Origin: Allobosea sp. AAP35
GTDB taxonomy: Bacteria; Pseudomonadota; Alphaproteobacteria; Rhizobiales; Beijerinckiaceae
Length of the DNA stretch: 64,000 nt
Direction of reading: 5' to 3'
Assembly: GCF_001295925.1 (NCBI RefSeq)
Contig: NZ_LJHQ01000070.1
Span: 1-64,000 of the forward strand
Shown here: positions 10,903 to 17,807 of the stretch, piece after piece
Layout of the letters: every line of letters begins with the position of its first letter
Numbering within the stretch: position 1 is the first letter of the stretch
Notes under the pieces: generated by a model
Database searches by the model: none
Seen by the model: only the letters and a program-made list of their open reading frames with translations
What the model was told of the DNA's origin: nothing
Program-made: the position numbers and the translations under genes

Positions 10903-11725
10903 GCCACGACTACTCACAACGGCGACAACCTATCACCGCGGTAACGAATCTGAAAGGATAAAGATCGAGCAGATCGCCGCATCGTTAATTGACTGGACAA
11001 TGTCAAAACAATAAAAATCACGAAATAAACAAAAAATATTTCAAGATGACCCGAAAGAAAAGACAATGCTCAAATAAAGATCCTGCGTAAAAATTGAAGT
11101 TAGATTGATGCATAATATCGCACAATTTGACCCTACGTCGCCACCAAATACTGCTCTCGACTCCAGCTGAGTCAAGCACAAGAAAATTAAAACCAACAGA
11201 AAATTTGATGTATATCGCGGATACTAACGATAACCCTCTCCTCCACCGAACGTTAGCCTGCCGCGAAACTGCCCAAATTATTGGCGCACGGCCCTATGTC
11301 TGGACGATCCTTGGGCGCCTGATCGCGCCGTCAACGGGGTTCTTGCTGGCAACGTCGGGACTGTGCCATCGACCGCGACCAACGCACCCGTGCCGGGCAC
11401 ATCAATTCCCCGACAGCGCGTGCATGACCGGACTGCGGATGTCGCCCAGTGTAGGCACTGCGACGGCCGGCGAGGGATCGGGTCACGGTCCGCGCGGTCC
11501 TGCGATAGGCAGCTTGCACCGAGGGCAAGCCATCGGGATCAACGACAGGATCGCAGCCTGCGTGCCCATGCCAAGGCCCTGATCGTGCGTGAGCGGCCTC
11601 GCGTTCGCGAACACGGCGTGAGCGACGCGGCATGCGAAGCGACGCAGCGTCGCTCACTCAACCCCAGATGGTCCTGATCGACGGCTTAGCTTTCCGGTAA
11701 TTGAACGCGTGTATCGTCGATTGCG
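10903..11725. other. Intergenic region with AT-rich leader of the cellulose operon
   Basis: No convincing gene. Bases 10930-11290 are much richer in A+T than the neighbours, with several A/T runs near 11009-11045. The part next to bcsA contains a TTGACA on the minus strand but no matching -10 box at 16-18 bases. The half next to the GGDEF gene returns to high GC and shows nothing recognisable. Confidence 0.5.
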
Positions 11726-12697
11726 ATGGTCGAGCTCCTCCTCATCATAACGGTCGCCGCGTGCATCGGCTGGTGGCGCGCAGTGAGGTTGTTGGCGCGA
11801 AGCCGAGCCCTTCTTCGCGACGTCGTAGAGGGCATGCCGGACGGCTTCATCCTGTGGGATGCAAACGACAGGCTTGTCGCTTGGAGTGACAGGGTCAGCG
11901 ACGTCTACACGATAACGGGGCCTCAGCTGCGCTCGGGTCTCCCGTTCGAAGAGCTTCTTCGGCGCGGCGTTGAAATGGGACAGTACCCAGCGGCGGCCGG
12001 GCGCGAAGATGAGTTCATCGCCGAGATGACGGCGAGGCACCGCGCGACGGGGACGACCGAATGCCAGCTCATCGGGGACCGCTGGATGCGTATTCGTGAG
12101 ATGCGAACGCCGTCAGGCGGTATCATCGGCTTGAGGACCGAGATCACCGACCTCAAGCGAGCACTTGCTGACGCTGCCGCCTCACGCGCCGCTGTTGAAC
12201 ACGTCGCCCACCACGATGCTCTGACCGATCTGGCAAACCGTCGGCTGTTTCTCAAGAAACTCGGTCGTGCCCTTCGGGAGCGCGATAAAGCAGCGACACT
12301 TTTTATGGATCTCGATGGCTTCAAGCTGGTGAACGACCGCCTTGGCCATCTCGCCGGCGACAGTTTGCTGCGTGCGGTCGCTGCTCGTCTGCTTGACGTC
12401 GTCCCATCCGATAGCGTCGTCGCCCGGCTCGGAGGCGACGAATTCGCCGTATTGGTCGGGCCAGGATACGAGGCCGAAGTTGTCGCGCGGCGCATCGTCG
12501 AGGCCATCGCCAGGCCATTCGACCTCAACGGCGAATACGCGGAATTGGGTGCATCCGTCGGCTTGGCGCATGCGCGGTCCGGTGAGAAAGCGGAAGAGTT
12601 GATGAGACGGGCCGATGAAGCCCTGTACAGCGCCAAAAGGGCCGGTGGTCGTTGCGTTCGTCTGTATCCTGCCGACGCAGTGGTCGCGGCGGCGTGA
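11726..12697 (+). CDS. Membrane-anchored PAS-GGDEF diguanylate cyclase
   Basis: A 323-residue protein with an N-terminal membrane helix (LLLIITVAACIGWW), a PAS-like sensor domain (about 30-145, with GMPDGFILWDANDRLVAWSD) and a GGDEF domain with an intact GGDEF at 236-240 plus MDLDGFKLVND upstream. It should make cyclic di-GMP in response to a small-molecule or redox signal read by the PAS domain; the ligand is unknown. The inhibitory RxxD site is absent: the equivalent residues 227-230 are PSDS. It stands alone, about 0.8 kb from bcsA on the opposite strand. No strong ribosome site precedes the start. Confidence 0.85.
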   Translation: MVELLLIITVAACIGWWRAVRLLARSRALLRDVVEGMPDGFILWDANDRLVAWSDRVSDVYTITGPQLRSGLPFEELLRRGVEMGQYPAAAGREDEFIAEMTARHRATGTTECQLIGDRWMRIREMRTPSGGIIGLRTEITDLKRALADAAASRAAVEHVAHHDALTDLANRRLFLKKLGRALRERDKAATLFMDLDGFKLVNDRLGHLAGDSLLRAVAARLLDVVPSDSVVARLGGDEFAVLVGPGYEAEVVARRIVEAIARPFDLNGEYAELGASVGLAHARSGEKAEELMRRADEALYSAKRAGGRCVRLYPADAVVAAA

Positions 12698-13313
12698 CGC
12701 CGGTCCGAGGATCACGAGGCCCAGGCAAGGCGCGTATCGTCGTGCCCGACGTGATAGAAGCGGTGTCTGGGCCCCTATGGCCGCCGTTTTGACTTGAAGC
12801 CGATCGTGGCAAGTCGGGGTCGAGCGGCAAAAGTCCGCAAGCATCGAGGCCAGGACTTGGCTCGTTCCGGCCTCCGCGAGCTCGGCCCACTTCCGATTGC
12901 TGGTCAGCGACCGACGAAGGCGGCGACGGCGGCTATGGCCAGCGCGATCACCCGGATCCCCTGCGCCATCAAGACATGCGGAGAAAAACGACCGCGAGCG
13001 CAAGCCGGCTGCCGCGTCGATCAGGGCGCAGGGCGTCGACGAACGTGAAAAGGGCATCGAAGGACCGACCCATCCAGTCGGTCGATACCGCGAGACAGGA
13101 AAGCGCTTCTGCGCCACTGCGCCTCCAAGCGCGGAATGGGCCGGCCCCTCCCCGCGGAAGGCTGTATTGGCCGGCGGCCTCGTGGGCCGCATCAACCGGT
13201 CGAACACATGGCCGCAATGCAGCACTGCCGCGGTTCAACGAAAGCCGCGCCGACGGCGAGCCGCCGCACCTCCCGCTCCGTTGTCGCGGCCCTGGCCAAA
13301 GTGACCGTTGGCG
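12698..13313. other. Gene-poor gap
   Basis: About 0.6 kb of high-GC sequence with no recognisable gene. One very short minus-strand candidate is listed separately. Confidence 0.4.
12904..12969 (-). CDS. Candidate 21-residue hydrophobic peptide
   Basis: A minus-strand frame encodes MAQGIRVIALAIAAVAAFVG plus arginine, a possible single membrane helix. Its ATG overlaps the stop of a preceding minus-strand frame (TGATG) that ends in LALAVVFLRMS. Such coupling is suggestive, but neither frame has a clear ribosome site and both are short, so this may be chance. Confidence 0.2.
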   Translation of the reverse strand: MAQGIRVIALAIAAVAAFVGR

Positions 13314-13628
13314 TCACGAAACACCCGCCCCGCCGGTCTCGGCGCCGAGGCCGACACTTCGCTCGATCTGATCGATTGTGACAATGGACATGGCAGTCCC
13401 GGCAGCGGCAGCGATGTCACCGATCAGTTGGGTCGCCTCGGCGACGCTGATGGCGTTGATGCCGCGATGGGCGTTTATGGCGATCATGGCCATTCGGGTT
13501 GACGCAAAATAGGCGGCCGCGGTCTGTGGAATGACATCGGCTTTTATTCTGGCTTCGTTTGACCTGTGCTCATCGAGAATGCGCCAGAGCGCATCTCGGC
13601 ACAGATCCATCGCCCCGTCCTTGTCCAC
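13314..13628 (-). CDS. Hypothetical small protein (104 aa)
   Basis: Not recognised. The frame starts with GTG at 13628, preceded by GAGGA seven bases upstream, a good ribosome site. The product has balanced composition, with a predicted helical stretch (DALWRILDEHRSNEARIKAD) and a more hydrophobic middle (ASTRMAMIAINAHRGINAIS). No cysteine pair, transmembrane helix or catalytic motif stands out. It is isolated in the gene-poor region, and the ribosome site is the main reason to call it a gene. Confidence 0.45.
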   Translation of the reverse strand: MDKDGAMDLCRDALWRILDEHRSNEARIKADVIPQTAAAYFASTRMAMIAINAHRGINAISVAEATQLIGDIAAAAGTAMSIVTIDQIERSVGLGAETGGAGVS

Positions 13629-14078
13629 TCAATATTCCTCAGCTGATCCGATTTGCCGGCACTCGTTCCGTGACCGATAAGCTGAATGGTGTGGCTGGGC
13701 ATTGAGCTATCTCAATCGCGGCCCAGCAGCACGCCGCAATGGGGGCGGCAGGTCGTGTCCCGATACGGAGCGTCCCTGCGGGCGGTCATCGGCGATGTTT
13801 GGGCCGCGAACGCAAACCCTGACCCCAGAGATACCGATGACGGGAGACGAACCTTAGCGGGCTGCGGGAGAGAAGCCCCCACGCCGATCCGCTGCACGAG
13901 ACGATCAAGTTGCCGCGCAGCGACTGATGGATCCCGAAGTCGGCAGAATGACCGGCGCCGGCTTCAGCGCGAAGAGCCCGGGGCGACTGACGGAGCGTGA
14001 ACGCTGTAGTGAACGCGACTGCGAGCCGGGCGCGGTCACTGTCGAGCGCACGACCATTGGCCGCCTATGCCGATGACC
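13629..14078. other. Gap with no gene seen
   Basis: About 450 bases with only poor-quality open frames on both strands. Nothing recognisable. Confidence 0.4.
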
Positions 14079-14198
14079 TCAGAGAACGTGCCCAAGGGTC
14101 ACGAGGGCGACGGCCGCCGCGGAGTAGAGCGCCACCTTGACCGAGCCTTGCCTGACCCGCTCGATCATCTCAGGAAGGGTGTAGGAGATGTCATTCAT
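14079..14198 (-). CDS. Small single-span membrane protein (39 aa)
   Basis: A 39-codon gene starting ATG at 14198, with GAAGG five bases upstream. The product begins MNDISYTLPEMIERVRQGSV (amphipathic) and ends in a membrane helix with the core VALYSAAAVALVTLGHVL. The split into a charged half and a helical half, plus the ribosome site, argue for a real small membrane protein. Function unknown. It is divergent from the zinc-ribbon remnant at 14321. Confidence 0.5.
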   Translation of the reverse strand: MNDISYTLPEMIERVRQGSVKVALYSAAAVALVTLGHVL

Positions 14199-14320
14199 GA
14201 ACCTTCAACCGACGAATCGGGCCGTGGTTCCCCCTTCCCGCTCGACCAGCGCTTCACAGGCCACAGAATCTCCGAAACCGTCTGGTGATGTGCCGCCCCG
14301 CGACCACGAAAGGATCTCCT

Positions 14321-14539
14321 ATGCGCGCAGTCTATATCCATTGTCCCGAGACGGGGCTTGCCGTCGATACGGGCATGGTCAGCGAGACCACGCAACTCAG
14401 TCACATCACACTGCAGGGCACGATCGAGGTCTGCCCGGCCTGCTAGGACCGACATCATTGGACGACGGAAGAGGCCTGGCTCGCCGCCGATCGGGTCGCA
14501 CCGGCGCCGAGCGGCCAGGCCGAACCGACACAGACGTGA
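14321..14539 (+). pseudogene. Small zinc-ribbon-like protein gene split by an amber codon
   Basis: An AAAGGA ribosome site six bases upstream precedes an ATG. The frame reads 41 codons, starting MRAVYIHCPETGLAVDTGM and ending EVCPAC, then TAG at 14444-14446. The same frame continues for 30 codons, DRHHWTTEEAWLAADRVAPA and onward, to TGA at 14537. Intact relatives of this common alphaproteobacterial type have a CPxTG near the start and CPxC followed by a His-Trp segment, so the part beyond TAG looks like the original C-terminus. Either a nonsense mutation or a shortened product is possible. A presumed zinc site (two cysteine clusters) would partly survive in the short form. Confidence 0.5.
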
Positions 14540-15028
14540 GAGCCGAAGTCTACCGGTGCAGCCCCCGGCCTGAGGCTGAGCGGCGACACGCCGTCTTGCC
14601 CGTGCGGAGGGCACCGCCGTCATCCGGCGACCCTTCGGCAAGCAGACCGTCGCCGTGAAAAAGAGGGCGCGAGGGAAGAGGTCACAAGGGGCGAGCGAAG
14701 AGGACAAGAGCAGAAAGCGCAAGGAGCTGTGGATCGGCTGACCCGCGACGACGAGAAGGCAAGACTGCGACATGGTGAAGCCTCCAAGGGGCCGCAATAG
14801 CTCATGTCAGCAAATTGCGCTTCGCACCGCCGACGAGGCCTTCGAACACCGGCCACCGGGCGCGACCACCACCAGCGCCGAACGCGCTCGCCGGCCCCAG
14901 ATCGCGACGACAACGGAAACCGGCAACAAATCGACCAGACAAAAAATGGATTGGACACGGTCACGATCTGCCAAGGTTTGGCCGCTAGTCTGCTCGGCCA
15001 TCGACGTCGTCAAAGGGATTTTGGACCA
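14540..15028. other. Gap with no confident gene
   Basis: About 490 bases. A minus-strand ATG at 14773 follows a strong GGAGG site, but the frame behind it degrades into arginine-rich sequence overlapping the gene at 14321. A lysine/arginine-rich plus-strand stretch near 14656-14742 is equally doubtful. Confidence 0.35.
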
Positions 15029-15979
15029 GTGGCAGCACGAGCAGCAGACGTTCATCGCCCTTCCAACGATGATGGACAAGAGCCCGATGGCTTGAAATCC
15101 GACTGGATCGACCTTGGCCGGGCGGAAGCCGTTCATTGTCTCTCAGGGGACGATCAGTCGGGAGATTGGGTCCAGCGCGGCTCCTTTCCCGCCCTCGTCG
15201 ATATCCCTTACCTGCAGGAGTTCAGCTACGATTTCGCGACGGGGATCCTGGATCTGGTCTTCGAAGACGATGAAGGTGGGCCTCGCTGGACCCTGTCGCG
15301 GGTCGCGACACAGCTTGACAACGGTACCCCTGTGAACGCTCCACCCGGCCTCTCGCAGGAAACGCAACAGGAGATCGACGAGGGACTGAGCTACTGGTGC
15401 GGATCGTTGGGTCTCATGATCATCACCGAGGCACAAAACCACCATATCGCGTTGCGAGGTCACCTCGGCTCCCTTTTTGAGCCGCAGCGTCCCGTTCCGC
15501 TTCACGTTCTGCCGCATCTGGCGTCCGTGGATCTTATCAATGCGACCATCACGCTCTCGAACGGCGAGGTGATCTATGGCGTCCAGGCACGCCTCGGCTC
15601 CTCGCACAACCCCAATCGGACCCCGGAAGGTGACACGCTCATCGCCACGATCGAGAAGTCGAAGATCCTATGGGCGCACCTGAACTGGCTCTCGCGGACG
15701 TACAACCGCGATCCGCTGCCAAAGCGTGCGCCAACGGACCATTACGACTCCGAGATCTATCTGGTTGAAGACCTCAAACTTCCACGCGATCCCAAGACGA
15801 ATGGCGACAGAACCTTCCGGGACGCCCGCGCGCTCTACAAAAAGATCTCCCGGCTGGAGCTCTGGGACGACGTCGATTCGATCCTGGATCGGTTTAGATC
15901 GGCCGCTGTACAGCGGGACAAGGCGCTTGCCCCGCCACCACGTCCGATCACGATCGACAAGCGCGGCTTCGACCGGTAG
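15029..15979 (+). CDS. Hypothetical protein, unknown family (316 aa)
   Basis: I do not recognise this protein. The GTG at 15029 is chosen as start because AAAGGG lies about 11 bases upstream and the longer upstream frame is arginine-rich and unnatural; the start remains uncertain. The product is acidic to neutral and soluble, with no signal peptide or membrane helix. It has a region rich in beta-like segments (ASVDLINATITLSNGEVIYG) and a charged helical C-terminus (ALYKKISRLELWDDVDSILD). It stands alone in the accessory region, about 0.9 kb before the recombinase module and on the same strand; no operon link is visible. Confidence 0.65.
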   Translation: MAARAADVHRPSNDDGQEPDGLKSDWIDLGRAEAVHCLSGDDQSGDWVQRGSFPALVDIPYLQEFSYDFATGILDLVFEDDEGGPRWTLSRVATQLDNGTPVNAPPGLSQETQQEIDEGLSYWCGSLGLMIITEAQNHHIALRGHLGSLFEPQRPVPLHVLPHLASVDLINATITLSNGEVIYGVQARLGSSHNPNRTPEGDTLIATIEKSKILWAHLNWLSRTYNRDPLPKRAPTDHYDSEIYLVEDLKLPRDPKTNGDRTFRDARALYKKISRLELWDDVDSILDRFRSAAVQRDKALAPPPRPITIDKRGFDR

Positions 15980-16913
15980 CCGCTCCTGCCGCGCAACTGA
16001 GCCGCCGTTATCGCCTACGTCGGCCCGGCCGATGGCAACGGACGAGCGGGCTGGAGCGTGGCGTTCGCGAGAAAGGCATCCCGCCGGCTGATGCGGCGGG
16101 TGCCGGAACGCTGATGAGGTCATCTGCCGCAACCCTGTCGATCAGCCACCCTCTCGCATCGACCCGAAATGTGCGCGCATCGGCCGTGTGGGTCGCGGAC
16201 ACGACCGGCCGGACAGGATCCAGGCCATGCTCACGAGGGCCGCGGTCCCATCTGCACCCCCTCGTCCGGCGCGGCGCCCACTCACCAAGACGTCGATCCG
16301 AAACACGGGCATCCCCCAGCCCGTCGCTGTCCCCGGCGTCGGACATGAGGAGACCCGGTCAGGCGTGCCCCCGATCAAACCGGTCTGCCGCGTCATTCGG
16401 TCCGGTATCGATCGGCGTCGGACGCGCTGACACATGTCGCCAACGAATTCGGCAACGAAATCGGCAATAGGCATTGCGTCCTAAATCGCTGGCGTTGTGC
16501 AGCCGTCTCCGGCACGTCAGAGGAATGGAAGCTAAGAATACACCGACACGGCAGCAAGGCGGGTGGCGCCAAATCGGCGTCGACGAGCCCGCTTGCCAGG
16601 ATGGGTCCCTCCCGGCACTCCCGCGGGAGAGCCACGCTGCCGGCGCCGTCGGCACGGCGTGTCCGCCCGGCCCCGCCGCCCCCGATCAGCCGACCCTTCC
16701 CCTGCCCCATCGGCCCAAGGCGCCCGAGCCCGCGCCCATAGGCGACCGTCAGCCGGCCGTATTGCCCCAGCAACGGAGCAAGCGGTCGCGGCAACGTCGC
16801 CGGCCCACGCCGTCGAAAACCCAAATCGAAATCTCGAAACCGGGAGGAAGGCATCCGACCCCACAGAACCCGCACTCGCAGACGCTTCGCACGGCGCAGG
16901 ACAAGACCAGACC
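15980..16913. other. Gap upstream of the recombinase module
   Basis: About 930 bases without a confident gene. A minus-strand frame from 16474 (start MPIADFVAEFVGDM, AGGA site nearby) looks protein-like for some 20 codons, then becomes low quality. The plus-strand frame continuous with the 16914 gene is open from 16563, but its translation is arginine/proline-rich and not credible as protein. Confidence 0.4.
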
Positions 16914-17807
16914 ATGACCGTTCACGACCAACAGAACACCAAGAAGGGGCGCCGGCATCAGCGGACGACGCACCAATTCGAAGACCAGATCGGCCACATC
17001 ACCCTGTTCGTTCTCCAGCGGGTCGCCGACGGCCTCCCCGGCCTGCCCGGCCATCCCAAAAGGACGGGACATGTCGCACTCTCGGTCATCGCCGAGGAAC
17101 TGGGGGTCCCGGTCGGCAACCTGACCCATCCCAGGCTCAGCGCGCACCTGAAGGACCTCGCGGCCACCTATGGCGTCGAAACCCCTCAGCAGGCGACGCT
17201 CGCCAAGGCGCTCACCGTCATCGAGACGACCTACGACCAGGAGCCGGTCCCCTTTCGGGGCCGCAACCCCCACCTGTCGGCGATCCGTCTCGCGACCGGT
17301 GTCGCGGTGACGGTCCTCAAGACGGCCGACGCGCAGGCTCTGCTCAGGGCCCTCGCCAAGCGCAACGGCACGGTGTCGCCGAAGGTCGATCACCAGGCCG
17401 AGATCGAGGCCCTGGAGGCATACGGCGCCAGACTGCGGAAGGCTGGGCTGCCGCTACCGGCGATGCCGGGCCGCGACGGTCCCGGCATCACCGTGATCGC
17501 CCGCGCCATCGCGATCTCGAACGATCGCTTCGCACGTCCCCATCTCGCCACAGCCCTTGCCCGGCTGGCGCGGGAGCTGGGCGTGGCGTCGACCGTCACC
17601 GTCGCGTCCGACGCAGCGCGCTTCACGGCCTTCGTCGACGCGATGATCGCGGCCCGCAAGCCCGTGCCCCACGGACGCAAGGGGATCGCCTACCGAACGA
17701 TCGGCCAGCAGGCGGGAATCGTCGGCCATCGCATCATCCACAGTCACGCCCTGCAGTCGCAGCTGACGCGCTGGATCCACAAGGTCGGCGTGGAGACGAC
17801 GCGATGA
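16914..17807 (+). CDS. Repeat protein with four tandem HTH-like units; partner of the recombinase-like gene
   Basis: A 297-residue basic protein of no family known to me. Four units of about 45 residues can be aligned by eye at roughly 43-88, 110-152, 178-224 and 246-293. Each has a Gly-Arg or Lys-Arg lead, a helix-turn-helix-like core and a closing helix; examples are VIAEELGVPVGNLTHPRLSA, VIARAIAISNDRFARPHLAT and TIGQQAGIVGHRIIHSHALQ. The second unit is most diverged. Such a string of helix-turn-helix units would suit binding a long or repeated DNA site. The ATG at 16914 is chosen because the open frame upstream is compositionally implausible; its ribosome site is weak. The stop overlaps the next start (ATGA), so the two products probably act together. 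Confidence 0.7.
   Translation: MTVHDQQNTKKGRRHQRTTHQFEDQIGHITLFVLQRVADGLPGLPGHPKRTGHVALSVIAEELGVPVGNLTHPRLSAHLKDLAATYGVETPQQATLAKALTVIETTYDQEPVPFRGRNPHLSAIRLATGVAVTVLKTADAQALLRALAKRNGTVSPKVDHQAEIEALEAYGARLRKAGLPLPAMPGRDGPGITVIARAIAISNDRFARPHLATALARLARELGVASTVTVASDAARFTAFVDAMIAARKPVPHGRKGIAYRTIGQQAGIVGHRIIHSHALQSQLTRWIHKVGVETTR

Noticed and set aside
10960-11000. TTGACA on the minus strand as a sigma-70 promoter of bcsA
   Set aside because: No acceptable -10 hexamer at 16-18 bases, so it is not reported as a promoter.
14595-14773. Minus-strand gene starting at 14773 after GGAGG
   Set aside because: After about 50 codons the product becomes arginine-rich and overlaps the zinc-ribbon remnant; not enough support.
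16563-16913. N-terminal extension of the HTH-repeat protein
   Set aside because: Translation is arginine/proline-rich with no predicted structure; the ATG at 16914 begins the protein-like sequence.
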